Assembly: GCA_036850595.1 (NCBI GenBank)
Contig: CM072160.1
Location: forward strand, 7,147,773 to 7,211,772
Reading direction: 5' to 3'
From: Rhyacichthys aspro
Taxonomy: Eukaryota > Chordata > Actinopteri > Gobiiformes > Rhyacichthyidae
DNA length: 64,000 nt
Below the pieces are notes generated by a model. It had not been told where the DNA came from. It did not search any database and worked only from the letters and a program-made list of their open reading frames with translations. Numbering within the stretch: the stretch's first letter is position 1; the number at the start of each line of letters is the position of its first letter. A program made the position numbers and the translations under genes. Below, in pieces: positions 41,801-54,700 of the stretch.

Positions 41801-44800
41801 AACGTTTGCCTGTTTTACTGTTTGGTTCATGGAGTATTTTGTTTATGAGCTCACTGTTTGCAACAATCACTAAATTACTAACATCTTTGGGTGCACAAGA
41901 ACACAGACAAAAGACCTTCTCCCATCATGAGTTCATTGAACTCTTCATAGGAAACATAAGTCAGAGTGGGACACTTAAATGACACAGTCCACATAAACAT
42001 TTGAAAAAAGCTGTGTAAGCCTTTCTGGGCTTGTCCCTCTGTTACTCCTGACGGTCCCTTCCTGTTGAGACACTGGAAAATGTGACTCACATACAAAACC
42101 ACTGCTTTCAGGCTGGTCAAGTAAGTCGATTGCAGCACAAAGATGTTTGACAAATACAAGGAGCATCTACACTTGAAAAATAAGCAAGCACTTAACGCCC
42201 TGGGGTTTTAAGTATTAAAATATGCCTCCAGTGGACCAAAAAGGTAAGCACCTAACATCAAAAAGTAGTCAAAGCTTCATTTCTGATAATGTGCATTTCC
42301 TTATGTCAGAAAGCACAGTTTACTAAATAAAAAGGTTAAAATTATTAGACTCTGACTCTGTCTCAACAAAATATGTGGCAACGCTCTAAAGTCCATCAAG
42401 GATTGCTTCTACTATCTTGTCTAATTTAATAAGGCTCGTCAAACACTGCTTTGGCCTTTTATATAATGCTGGTGTGTCCCTTCATCAATTTTATTTTAAT
42501 GAGGCTAATTTTGTCTGTTTTCACTGATGTACAGTACATGCCACTTGTTAGTAATCTTCTATAGTGGCTGTAGAGGCTTGGCTTTTCCACAATAATAACA
42601 AACTCAGGAATGTAACTCGCCAAGTATATCCAGTGAGTCTTGTCAAAGTCTGTTGAAGTAACACAGGCTTTTAAAGCAACCCAAAGGCAAAAACACAGGC
42701 TAAACCCTAAGGTGGCCACCAATTATGGACCAAGCAACATGTTTAGGCAAAGAGAGCTGCAGCATAACTTTACAAAAGGTCAAGGTGTGGAAGTGAAGTA
42801 TGATGCTTATTTAACGATGAAAAATATACTTTGATTTATTCTTTGCAGTAATAAATGTATACAATGTCTCTGGGAACTTCAAGCACATCCTTCAAACACA
42901 AGTGATGGCACTGACTTATATAGAGAAATGTGACAGCCAGACTATAGTATCTGTAGGTCATGTGACTCAACATAAGCCAATGGGAACAAGACGTCCCTTA
43001 CAGTCTGTCACTACATTTGTTTTACTCTTCTGTGTGATTCTGTAGCAGCACTTACAGCCAGAAAATGCCTGTTTATTCACACAGAGCTATATCTGTTTTA
43101 AAATCCAGAGATTATTTGGTGGCATCTTTTATATGTTTGTAGAAAAAAAATTTCAAGATTAGGTTAATTTAATGATAAAATATAATAGTCTAGTTCTCAA
43201 ACAGATTAGCTAATTGTTGGCTTTTAGAGACTTGTTTCTCATTGTTTTGGCATCAGTCTGCTTTGTTTTTAGGATGTTGTATATGGACTGGTTGAGCACT
43301 TTTGGCAAACCAACCTGTTGTTAAAAGGCGACACCTTTTAAGCCAGACACACCTAGTTTCATTAAATTCCTCCCAATCAAACTGTTAATTCCCAGTTACT
43401 CAACGACTGGAAGGGATCACAGGAAAAGCCGGTCACACAGCAAACGGCGATTACTGGGTTTAGTGAAGCAACGGCATACACAAAGAGCGCAGTGTAGTGC
43501 GTTCACAGGAGCTGGGGAAAAGTTCACATGGGCACAGAGAAATTAGGGAGGAAACATGCATGTTGTCGTCTGGAGCCGTATTCGAAAGCAGGGGAAAGGT
43601 TAAGGAGCTGAAGTGACCCTGATCAGGCACACAGTAAACACAGTTAAATAAACCTGATACCAAGTTAACCATCGGCAAAGGGCATCTAAAGTGAGTTTAA
43701 GAGGTCTCAGCGTAATGTGACCGCAAAATCAATCACAGTTTACCTTTAATACATCATTTCTTTGGTTTAAAATTTTGCTCTTAAAGTTCACTGACAAGAT
43801 TTTTCTGTAAATATACTCAATACTAACTAAAACACTCCTCAGGCTGCTCAAATAAAATACTAATCACCCACAGTCATAGTAGCAGCACTATGCAGTAAAA
43901 TACACACGACTGGGGACTACTGTTTCTGATCTGTTTCATGTTGTTTTTAATATTTGTTATAACATGAAAATGAGAGTAGAACAAAGAAGAACGTGGAGGA
44001 GGGTGAATCACTTTTTTCCACAACACATAGAGCACACGTGTAATATAACTTGCTAAAAATAGACCAAATGATGCAAAAAAAAAATAAAGCTATTAGCCTT
44101 ACAAGGAAAAAGTCAAGTATATTCATTTATTTGGCACCTGATATGATTCTTATTTACAAGTGTCACCCATCAATAATTTGAGGAGTTTTAAAGTAAGGAA
44201 ATAAAAGGAAGCAGAGTTTATCAGTGAGTCCTGAATCCTTACCTCCTCCACTGAAATTGGCAGGACGATCCGGCTGCAAAAGAAAATAAATGACAATTTT
44301 AGTGAAGACTGAAATGGAAACAGTGACAGCTGACCTGCAGGAAGAGGAAGCTGTGTGTTAGCACAGGTCATAAAGCTGCATGTTTCCTCTAAGACAAAAG
44401 AGAACTGTTTAATTCAAAGACAAGAGCATTACATGATGAAAGACTAAACTGAGCCCTCACTAAACTGTGACTCAGAGGACAATAACAAAAACAATGGTGG
44501 GTGTATGCTTTATCTTTAATTTGTTAGAGTTGAGCCAAGTCACAGGAAACTGTTTTTATAATGCCAATACGCTGCCAAATTAGCGCTTTATTCAGTGACG
44601 TTTGAGTTTTGTTGTTTAAGTACAATTAAAATAAAAACAGTTCATCAAGACAGAGTATTGTTGTGAGGAAACCAAGGAGACACACAGTTTCCAAGATATT
44701 TCATAATACTACTCTCTGTATGTCATCTGAATAATAAATGGCAGCCAGTCCTGGAGACATTATTAGACCTGATACGTGTGATTGTGTATTCACATGCTTC

Positions 44801-45748
44801 TCTCATGTGTGGCACGTTACAATAGACAATTAATTGCCACCTGTTGCCAGTGTGGCCAGTCCTGAATATTTCATTAGAACAGATCAGTGGAAGAGGAGAC
44901 TGTTGTGCATGAACCTATAGTCTATAGATAGCCCACAGTGTCCTCCTCATATATTCACAGATATTCTTCAACTGCTTGGTTTTAACTACATTTTAGATGG
45001 AGATACAATCTAAAGTATATTACGTCAAAAGAACACAAAGTGAATTAACTTATCCTCTTAACAGGAGCACTGTGCTGAGCCTGGCTTTGTACTTTGCTCT
45101 GTGGTCAGGTGACAGCCACTGATGCTGGACTGATGTGCATATGACAGCCCAGTCATAAAACATACAGGCATAGGAGTAAGTGCAGTAAAATAAGACAAAA
45201 TATATCCACTTTTTCATTATTATAGCTCATGTTGCCCTTAAAGCTTCATTTCTTAATTCATTCATAAGTTGTGTTTAGTCTCTATCTGTCTTTTTAAATG
45301 AGCCTCAGGAATACTACAATAAATATTACCTGTTATCTGAAGAAGTGAACTGAACCATTAGGATTTGGTTTTAATCATTGACAGTAGAGTTGATTAGTCA
45401 GTACAGCAACCTCTTTGATTCAGTGGCTCTTTAAAAAAAACAGTGTAGTCTAATGTTGTCTGTGGCCCTTCTTCTTCTACGCTGAAAAGCACTTTTTTCT
45501 CACTCACTCACAACTTTCATCACATAAAGTTGTAAAATTGCTCACTATATTGGATTAAATAACTCAAATCTCTTGGATGTATTTCGTTTGCAGAAGACTG
45601 GGTAAAACAAAACTTAAATCACTCGCTACGTTTCACTGAGGAAGCTGTTTTTAAGCCCTTTTCCTGTAAGGCTCCGTGGTGTGCGCTGAAGTTAAAACCT
45701 GACAAACACGGTAAAAGATTACGGTACTTACAACTCGTGAATGAGCAT
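38845..45748 (-). CDS. pitpna: Class I phosphatidylinositol transfer protein (PITP alpha-like), complete, 11 exons
   Basis: Exons in transcript order: 45748-45732, 44273-44243, 41554-41409, 41146-41055, 40891-40884, 40690-40616, 40349-40269, 40186-40109, 40021-39911, 39838-39716, 38889-38845 (TGA). Phases agree and give 268 residues, against 270-271 for human PITPNA/PITPNB. Landmarks: MLIHEFRIVLPISVEEYQVG start, GETGGGEGVEVLVNEPY, YTHKIYHL (headgroup-contact Thr and Lys), HEKAWNAYPYCRT, ITWHKPDIGNQENV, KTGRGPLGPGW, MCAYKLV, EKRLFTNFHRQLFC, and MTMDQIREMEEKT with the conserved Glu. These soluble proteins exchange phosphatidylinositol and phosphatidylcholine between membranes and feed phosphoinositide synthesis. 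The start is fixed by the in-phase TT+C junction giving HEFR. Unusual: the membrane-docking Trp-Trp of PITP alpha/beta is Met-Phe here (residues 200-201). Linkage to inpp5k and slc43a2 supports PITPNA orthology, but it may be a diverged duplicate. Confidence 0.9.
39130..39170 (+). repeat. Copy of dispersed repeat with CTCF-like core
   Basis: Contains TTTGTACCACTAGATGGCGC, close to copies at 18669-18711, 49047-49090 and (inverted) 55371-55410. Positions 39140-39153 match the CTCF core consensus fully. It lies in the last intron of the PITP gene. Confidence 0.55.
40884..40891 (-). CDS. pitpna: 8-nt micro-exon of the PITP gene
   Basis: Minus-strand sequence TCCTAACA lies between CTGCAATGCAG and GTAAGT. 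With the G carried over from the exon ending at 41055 it encodes Val-Leu-Thr, exactly filling the gap between PYCRT and the next exon (NTLMGERF). Human PITP alpha has VIT here. Without it the frame breaks. Confidence 0.85.
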
Positions 45749-45960
45749 GTCGACTGTGTGTTCGTCCAATAAAGCAGCATACGAGGAAGAAAAAGCCGTG
45801 AAATTGTGTCTAAAGTAGGTACAACTAGTGCATTTACCGCCTGACGCCTTCCTTCTGGGCTTTTCTTCCTGAAAGATGCGAAGGGGCGTGGCTTCACACC
45901 GAAAGGGGGCGGGGCACTCACCTTTTGTTGCAGGTAGCGCCGTCTGACGTCCACGTTTGG
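45749..45960 (-). promoter_or_regulatory. pitpna: PITP gene 5'UTR/promoter, GC-rich
   Basis: The first coding exon supplies only 17 coding bases, so the 5'UTR lies directly upstream. A GC box (GGGGGCGGGGC, 45905-45915) and a CRE-like TGACGTCC near 45943 occur in the most GC-rich patch of this part of the window. The transcription start is not visible by reading. Confidence 0.5.
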
Positions 45961-45989
45961 TTGGACCAGACCTATGTATATTCAATAAA

Positions 45990-48249
45990 ACTACACAGTC
46001 TAGCAGTGAGACAACATAAATACCTGATATAAGTCTTGTTTTATCCTTACCAACAACTTTTTTATGTTTAGGTCACACACTTTTGACACAAAGTACAAAC
46101 ACATGATTTTCCAACCCTGAAAAGCTAAACCCTCCATAAAAATGAGGCTTATTTCCTCAGAGTTCCCACGTGTGAAAGCCTGAAAGACTGGAAACCACTT
46201 TTCTATTCACGGTAATAAGATCAAATTTATTACAATGTCCCAGAACAATTCTGGCAATTTATTTGAAACTCAACTGTGTCACGTGTAAATAGGCCCTGTA
46301 AATCCATAAGGAATTTTGAGACAGAAAATAGAACTTATGTTTATAGCCTTATGTATGCCTTTTATTCATACCTTTTGTTTTATAAGCCCTGTTTACATTT
46401 GCAGCCAAGGATTGTAACTACATGTACAATGATAACACTCTTATATTTAATCTATATTTAGACCTGTCTGGCAGGATAAGTGTGACAGGACACTGGCCTG
46501 TTGCTGCCCCTCAGAAACATTTCCATGAAATGCACTGTGCATCAGAAAATGGTTGAGATAACAAACAAAACTGAACTTAAAACTAAAAACTGAGACTGAA
46601 GATTAAAGACAAACCCCTCTTTAAAAGACAGCGTGGCCTGGTTTTAGCTGTGAGTTTGAGGGCATGCTAATATCTCATTTTTAAAACACATTAAAACAAG
46701 TATATCAATAGGATATTTATGAAAAGTAACAGTTCAATGTGAGTTTTCCCTTTATTCTTTTAGTCAGTCTGAAAGGTTACATAGTGTTGCTTTAACATTA
46801 TTGCAACTCAGTGTACCTTATAACCTAATTACATTGAGTTTACTTAATTCTCTTCATTTTCATTCACTTAAACCACTACGGACCACACGATGCAGGGATC
46901 CTTACGAGGCAGACTGAAGTGACTCTGTGTGGTCTTCTACGTCATGTGTCACAGCATCAAGTCCTCATTAAGTGAGAAGGAGCACTGCTCGCTGAAACCC
47001 TCCTGACTTCACTGAGGGCGAGGTTGGAGACGAGCACCGTCTGAACCCTGTCAAACGGGAACAGGGAGAAACCACAGACTCTGGTTCAACAGGTTTGTAA
47101 GACAACTAACACATGATTTAAACAATGCTAAGCACACAGCAATGTTACAACATGTTTCCAGAGCCAAGAAAAGGTGTAACAATCTCATTGGCTCAGGTTG
47201 ATAACCTGTTTCTGGAGACTTGAATTTCCAATTGTCAAATCAGTCATGACCCAATTTTATTGAGAAGACAATTCCCTAATCTTTAGTGTGGTTTTTCCCA
47301 ATACATACAATGACCAACACACATTAATGCTATCCTGTCCCACTGTTTGAGACACATCTGTATTCTGTAGTGATCAGAAAAGCAGATTCATTATTGACTT
47401 AATGACATAAAATATAAGTCTTTGAAAAGGCACCTAACACAAGGTTCACACAAGATTTTAAAATGCTGCTGTTGCTGTGACATACTGACCTCTGCTGTTT
47501 GATATAAGTAGTCTTTTGTTTACAACAAATAAAATTTACTGTGCAATGTCTTATTATATATACACATATGTTTGAGTGCTTTGGTTTCAGTCCACAGTCC
47601 AGGGCATCCATATTTAGTGAATTATTGAATTCAAATCGTCGCAGGAATGTGTGTCAAAGAGTGTAGAGTTTTCCCAGAAAAATAGACCCCTTCCTTTTTA
47701 TTCAGAGAAGAGAATGGGACAGCTGCAAGGACAACTGAGAAGGGAGCAGATGTATTAATTGTTAGCAGGTCTGAGGAAACAACAGTCTGTTTCTACCTGC
47801 AGCTGAGAGGTCAGTGATGGAGCAGTGGGTTAGATATATTATTGCTGGCAAAATACTATTAGCATCAAAGTCATATTGTGAGGATGAGTTTGTGAAAAAA
47901 ATAAATAAATACACACTGAAGGCTTTTGCCAAGATTTGTCTTTTTTGGTTGTGACTGATGAGACTGACATTATAATGTAATTGTAATTCTTTGTGCTAAA
48001 ACAAAGGGAAAATATATCGTTATTATTTCTAGGTTGTTATGCTGTTATTTTACTGGTCCAGCCCACATCAGATCAAACTGGGCTGTATGTGGACCCTGAT
48101 CTAAAATAAGTTAGACAGCCCTGATCTAAATGGTCGGTCTAAGAAGTTTTATCCCTGTGTTTGACAAAGAAATAAGATTAGGTTAGAGTCAGTCCAGTCC
48201 AATCAGTCCAATAAAATAATTCATAATACACATTCTTACAAATGTCATG
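45990..48249. other. Intergenic DNA between the PITP gene and slc43a2
   Basis: No exon recognised on either strand. A somewhat GC-richer patch at about 46876-47095 has no convincing frame. A decayed hAT-like repeat lies at 47970-48130, and a repeat-like word (taaagcaacactatgtaac on the minus strand) near 46780-46797. Confidence 0.5.
47970..48130 (+). mobile_element. hAT-like repeat fragment, second copy
   Basis: Carries ctaaaacaaaggga, then tattttactggtccagccca, then gatcaaactgggctgtatgt ending in a tagacagccctgat stretch. It parallels the copy at 15681-15803 in the same order and orientation and is the better preserved. No coding sequence remains. Confidence 0.5.
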
Positions 48250-48255
48250 TTTATT
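48250..48255 (-). terminator. slc43a2: Possible slc43a2 polyA signal
   Basis: AATAAA on the minus strand. It would imply a 3'UTR of about 3.4 kb spanning 48.25-51.72 kb, a region with no recognisable coding exon. I saw no convincing nearer minus-strand signal, but the assignment is weak. Confidence 0.3.
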
Positions 48256-49046
48256 TTGCTTCAAATATTGATCTTTTTAACAAATCAAAATGACAATGGC
48301 TATACTGTGGTACAAGACAAAATACAAAAACACAATGTAAGAACATAAAAACACATTTTCAAAAACAACAGAGTTCAATAAAAGACAATGACAAAGAGGA
48401 ACATATTCAAAAAAGTTCATGCCAAGTGTCTGTGTTTTAACCCTGCTCCCTAATGGTTACACACAATCAAACCGGAAACACTTCCAACAAAGGATTTCTC
48501 TAAAAACTGACTAAACAGTTCATCAATACATCAAGCAATGAGTGAAAGTACAGCTGAATCCTTATCACAGGAGGCTGGGTGAATCGTATCAGACCGAGAA
48601 GCAATCAAGGACACGTGAGTGGTTTAAGGTACAACAGTGAAGGAAAGTGCTTGTTATCAATAAGAAGAGTTTACTGTTTGTAGTAACTCATTTATTCGGG
48701 GCTGCTGGATGTGTATCTCATATGACATGACCAGCTTAAGTCTGTGGCTTGAGCATTAAACATTAAAAAAACAATAGTAGTGAAAGTAATATGTATACTT
48801 TGCTATGGAGCCAATTAATGCAGTAATTGTGTTTCCCGCCATGAAACATACACTAGTTTACAGTATTGTATTACTGTATGATTAAAGGGTATTTAAAAAA
48901 GAGTAGTCTATATGTAGTATTTTAACTTAAAACATTAAAAAAGTGTCCTAAAGTCTTTAAAAATACCTGTGTTGACAGTGTGCCATAGACCAGTGTGCTG
49001 TGTGATAGAGATATCAGCAGAGGGCTCAGAAAGTGCTGTCCTGAGC

Positions 49047-49090
49047 CACCTGTTATATTACTTTGTACCACTAAATGGAGCCAGGACATC
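49047..49090 (+). repeat. Copy of dispersed repeat (TTTGTACCACTAAATGGAG)
   Basis: Reads CCTGTTATATTACTTTGTAC followed by CACTAAATGGAGCC, nearly the same as 18669-18711. It is one of four copies in the window. Confidence 0.6.
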
Positions 49091-50922
49091 TCGTGATTGG
49101 TGTGAAATAACCTGTATTCCCTGAGGAACTGTAAACACCGCAGTGAATTGTAAATAGGAGTTTTTGCAGTGCTGGTTTAATACTTTGTTGATGTATGTTC
49201 TTTTAAAATACAGCCACTATTCTTTTGATCCTTATTAAAGTAAACTAATCTAATGAGACACATAATTACTGCATTCATTTACCCCATATAGTTACATCAG
49301 CTTCTTTGTAAAATACACAGTGAATAATTTCCTGAGCTTAGAGACAAGACTCTGCCGTATTATCTCTAAAGGCCATAAAACGAACACGTGAAGCGGTATT
49401 TCTTCAGTAAATATAAAAATAACTGCTTTTTTTCCCCCCTTCCCATGTTCTGAAGTAAAAACGTGAAGCTCTAAGTATACATTCTCTGCATCATGCACCA
49501 CTGGTAAGCAGCCATGCACTGTGTCTAAAATACATGACAGAGGTCCATATTCGTGGTCTAAAGTGCATTGTGTGCCATTCATTTCTCACAAAAGTCATTC
49601 ATCGGCTGTTGGCAGAGGCTTGTCTCTCAGCTGTGGGAAATACTCAAGCCTCAGAGGAGTAGAAGGACTGGGAAAACACAAGAAGATGGGATGAACAAAC
49701 AGACTGGGAGCACCGTATTCACCTCAGCATCAGGTCTTTCATATAGAGGCACTCAGAGGCCAATGGCTAGTGTTGGATTTGAGAACAGAGAGTCGTCAAA
49801 CCAAGACAAAACCAACACTTTTAAGCACAACAGTGCCAGTGCATGGGTGGTTTGATTATACTTTGAGCAGGAAGTATTCAGTCAGCCATGTTCTTGCCTG
49901 CTTTTTAAGAAAGAAATTGATGTCCAGTCACAATAGGTGGATGGCTTGTCTGGGTTTAAACTATTGAGTAATTTTACAAGTCTGTGAGACAGGACTAAGA
50001 AAGTATTAAAAACTGTCCCAATGTTCTGCAACACTAGCCATGGCTCTCTTTGGAAAGCTCTGTTACATTTACATAGACAGCAGACTAAATGTTTCAGTCG
50101 AACCCACTATCTCTGAGTATAATGTTTAAATCTGCTTTGTCCAAAGTTTAAGTCATAGCCACACAGAGTGGCTGTGTTTATGTGATTGTGTAACTTTAAA
50201 ACAAACCTGAAACAAAGACCATGGGCAGTAAAAATAATAGGTTCTTTGGAAAATGTCATAACCTTTCATCTGCATTTATCTCTGAGTGTTAGTTGGTGTT
50301 TTATACATCTTGGAAAAAGAACTTTACTGCCTTTTGAACTGGACGTAAATGATTTGTGTCTGATTCAAGTAGCACATTTAGTAGAAAGAGAGACACTAAA
50401 TAAAATGCACACTGTGTGGCCTCAGTCAAAGTGTGTGACTGTGTTAACCTGTGTCTTATTGCTACAACAAATCCACACGTGAAAAATGAAACTACAGTAT
50501 CTGTGTCCTGTTTACCTACTTTGAACACATTTTTCTCAACACCTTATTTCATACATAAAGAAAAATAAAACTAAAAAAATATAACAGGTCACAAAACAAA
50601 ACTGTCATGGCAAGTTGAGCTATAGTTTGGCGAGCTTTTGTCCGGCATCATGCATTGTACTATGTCACACACGAGCAGAAATGTTGTACTTTTGATTATC
50701 TGTTTTTCAGGCTGAACAGCTACAAATACTGAGGATCTTAGAGGATAAAAATGCCCTAAGGAGGAAGTAGAGACGCCAAAACCTGTGTTGTGTGCTTTTT
50801 GTTGCCCATTGATATCCAACATGAATGAAAGAGACAAAAAGTTGGAAGATTTTTCTACAAACAGCATCAAGCATTGGACATCGTGTTACTCCACTGGTTG
50901 GCATCTTCTACTTCTAACACAT

Positions 50923-51281
50923 CTACGTCCACATTAATGTGTCTCCGCTATAAAAAGATAAGAGTTGTGAAACGAGCTTGTGAAGGCAGTCACACTTTTA
51001 CACCAGCCCACAGCATAAACAAGATTGGATATTGGTGGGAGACATTATCACCAATATCACAGAAAGGAGCATAAAAGGGGCTATTGTGCCAACACCTAAG
51101 AGCAAAGTCATTAAATGTGATTTGGTAGTGGCAATATTAAAGGCTACCATACTGTTCTCCTTCTGATAACCGCTCAGTGAATCAAATAATAAGCCCAAGC
51201 CACCAATAAAGTCTAGTCTAGTTGCAGTTTTCATAGTCTGCTTTGTCCATGTGTTAAATTAACACATTAGTGTGGACGTAG
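50923..51281. mobile_element. MITE-like element with 20-bp terminal inverted repeats
   Basis: CTACGTCCACATTAATGTGT at 50923-50942 matches the reverse complement of 51262-51281 at 19 of 20 positions, bounding 359 bp without coding sequence. A 10-bp perfect hairpin (51028-51037 with 51049-51058) lies inside. I could not identify a target-site duplication. It sits in the putative slc43a2 3'UTR. Confidence 0.55.
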
Positions 51282-51722
51282 TGGCACCAATTTTCTTGAT
51301 TGACAGTGTTGAGTCAGTAACAAGTGTGTAACTTTGAAAAGTGAAAATAACTACATATTTGAGTGACTCAAGGAGATGCACAGTTCTCCCTTTTGTCTGT
51401 TTTCTCCTCAGATGCAGTAGAAGGAGAGGCTTCAACGCCCCACTGTCACTCCTCCAGTGGGCTGTAGTAGAAGAGTCACAGTGAATCAGGGCTGGTGAAA
51501 GCGTGTCCTGCAGTATTTTGGTGAGGAGTGGAGAGGAATGTGCAGGACTGTTACACATGTGAGTGAAGACAAACATTGAGAAGCTGTGCAGCGCTGGGGA
51601 GAAGAGAGGGGACGTAACACCAGACCTCCACCACTCTCCTCCTACGTCTCCAACTCTGTCTTTAGTGTGGCTCTCCCTGCAGCTCCTATGTCCTGTTTTT
51701 TTCCTCCAAAACTCTTCTTTTT

Positions 51723-54700
51723 CTAAATGAAGGCTTCTGGTTTGCTGCCGTTGATCTGGACGTAGATCTTGGGGTCCTCGTCGCGTTCATCCCTGAGGCG
51801 CTGGAGGTGGCGGCTGTGACACAGCAGGTACAAGGGGAGACAGAAGCCCAGCATGCTCAGCGCTAACAGGCCCACGTTAACCTGAAGAGAACAAAACCAG
51901 GAGTAAGACACATAAACTAAGCATAAAACTCACTATTTAAAGCTATAATAAGCAGAAATGTCATTTGAGTGTGTAGCTCTCAGCCAATCATAGCTCCCAG
52001 AAGAAATAACAGCAAAAATATAAATCAGGAGGCTAGAGTTCATTTAAACACAGAATAAACCAGGTCTGTTTACAAATGTTTTCCTGGGAATCCTGCACAA
52101 TTACCCTTCAAAACACATTTGTATTTTCTTACCCATAAGGGGTCTCCATTCAGAGGGCCCACCATGGCTAAGAAGAGGGGCTGCTGGATAAGTGCAAACA
52201 ATGCACTGATCAGGGACTGCATGCCAGTCAGACTGCCGAACTGAGAGGATGGGTACCTGCAGGGGACAAAAACCCAACAGTGAACATAGATCTTAATGCC
52301 AAGCGTATTTTTCTGCTCCTTATTAAGAAATCAGTGTTTCTATTTATTTACAGATACTTCTGAAGTCTGAATGTATTGACAAAATACCTTTCAGTCTATT
52401 GTAAATATTTTTCCCATAACTGAAGCAGTCAAATATTATGCAACATTCTTTGGCAGTTCTCAGTTTTGTGTGCCACTGTCGTATTACGGTGATGTTGTAC
52501 TTACACAGCAGCATACAGGCCTCCGACGGCAGAGTGGATGAAGCCTCTGACAATGGTGTGCAAAATGAATGAGAGGATCTAAAAAGAAGAAATAAACATT
52601 CGTTCTTCATTCATAGCAAGTCTGCTTTTTGAAGTGAGGACTTTGAGGCATGGGACACACTACAGTTAATAACATGCAATGACACACTCGTCCAGTAGGT
52701 GTCAGTATAAGACTAAAGTAAATATCATCTGCATTGCCATGTGAATGTTGTTCCATCAACATCTCCCTCTGCAGTGCTAAGTTTATCTGTGAAGCACATG
52801 TTTGGAAATGTAGACCTGTAAATACATGTGCACCTTCAGACATGTGTTCGTACCTGAAGATGAAGGTTGGGGATGATGCAGGTGACTCCGAAACCGACCA
52901 GGAGCAGGTTGGTGAAGATGAAGGCTCTTGTGGCATTTACAATCTTCTGAATCTTTTTGTCTGGGCGACGGGGCTCACCAGGTTCCCTAATGAAGCACTG
53001 CATTAGTCACATGTGTTTTTGTTTTCATTTTGATGACACATTGGGGCTAGGGCTGTCCATTATTCAGCATTATTCAGTGTTATTCTTTTAACATTGTATG
53101 CCCATGGTTCAGACTCACCTCTTGGTCACTTTGTCGCTCTCATCTTCACAATCTTTAAGCCTCCAGTCCATGACGTAGCCAATCACTGGAGACGTGATCA
53201 GACACAGAAGCTGGAGCACGCCAAAGATGGATGTGTAGACGCTCACTGGAAAATGATCACAAGGAGAGTTATTGAACTAATTACAGGTTTCTCTGGACAT
53301 AAATGAACAGTGTAATGATAAGACAAATGTATGCACACTAAGTCTTTGTCAACACTAATATATTTGAATTAAAAGTGCACAATTTGATACAATTTGTTTT
53401 TCAAGTTTGAAGTCTCTGGGGATATACTGTATTATGCTAAAGAAGACTTGACTGTCCAATTTTGTGCTGATTAGGGAAAAAAAACATTACCAGATTGATG
53501 TGACTGTACACAACTGTTAATAAACATAAATAAACAAAAATAAAAGCCTCAGTGTGGACAGAGCTATATGGAGTTTTATAACAAGAACAAAAACACCAGA
53601 TTTCATGCTCTTATGAGACAGACAAACAGGGCAGAGAGCTGTAGGAGGCTGGAGAAGCATGTAGGCGGGTTATGCATTGTCCTAAAATCTCTTACCAACT
53701 TGCATCCTCTCCACTGCAACAGCAGCAGGAAGCCAGCATGACAGGAAACAAGAGAGAGCAGAGGAACGGAAAAATATGGAGGGGTGTTAAAAACAAGCAA
53801 CAAGGACGTTTTTAGTTGTGGCTGTGCAGAAAGCAGCTCATAGGGAGACAGTTGTTAAAGTCCCACAGCACAGAGACAGACTTCTGCCGTCAGATGTTAA
53901 CACAAAGTCATAACTGTGTTAGTTCAGGGCCCACACCTGTGCTGAGGTCTCCGTCTGACAGATACTCCAGGATGGTGTTCATGGCGCCCATGTAGAAGAT
54001 GAGCCGCAGCTGCGTCACACACATCGTGATGAGGCTGAGCAGGAAGATGGGACTGAAGATACTCTTCATGAAGGACTGGTCTGTGGAGGAAACAGAGAGC
54101 CATCAGATAAAAGTGAATCCAATATGAAAAATGAAAAAATATATAAAAAAAAGAGAAGACAAAGGAAGTAATGTCCTATAAACACAATCCGTATGAATTT
54201 ACAAAGCTTATGAGTTTATGAATGTTGTAATGCATAACTTTGGGGTTTTGTGACTGTGGAGCATCTGCAGCTTTGTACTACGTAACAAGAAAGATCCTAT
54301 TTGTTGTAAAACCTGTACAGTCTGAAGGTACAGTACAAACTTAAACAAGCTCTGACAAGTCTCTGAGTCTTTGTGTGTTACAGTGTCTCTCCCTTTTTTG
54401 AACTCACTCTCCTTTTGCTCGTTTCATAAGATGGAAAACTACGCCATCTCTCCAGGCTAAGTCTAAATATTCCCGATGGCCTTCGGCTGCTACGGCAACA
54501 CGTCTTAACCTGTGGGAAAATCGAGTGATGGGTGGAGCAAAGGAAAGGTAGCTTCTAAGGGCGGTTGATGATTAATCAAACGAGTGTTCATAAATGGAAA
54601 GTGGACACAACTGGCCATATGGTGCAGTGTGGATAAACCTATTAATGGTCAGCGCACAGATGGAGCCAAGGGTTTATTGGCCAGAACAACCATCGGAACC

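Noticed and set aside
45619..45954. Two overlapping minus-strand frames upstream of the PITP start
   Set aside because: They cover the GC-rich 5'UTR/promoter and run through the exon 1 donor; the 17-bp coding exon with HEFR explains the region better.
46876..47095. GC-richer patch that might be an exon
   Set aside because: A GTTTGT donor-like word follows, but no frame gives a recognisable protein and stops are present; left as intergenic.
53695..53800. Possible extra slc43a2 exon near 53.7 kb
   Set aside because: A splice-like CTTACC is present on the plus strand, but exons at 54080-53937 and 53245-53119 already join in phase to give the continuous family sequence.
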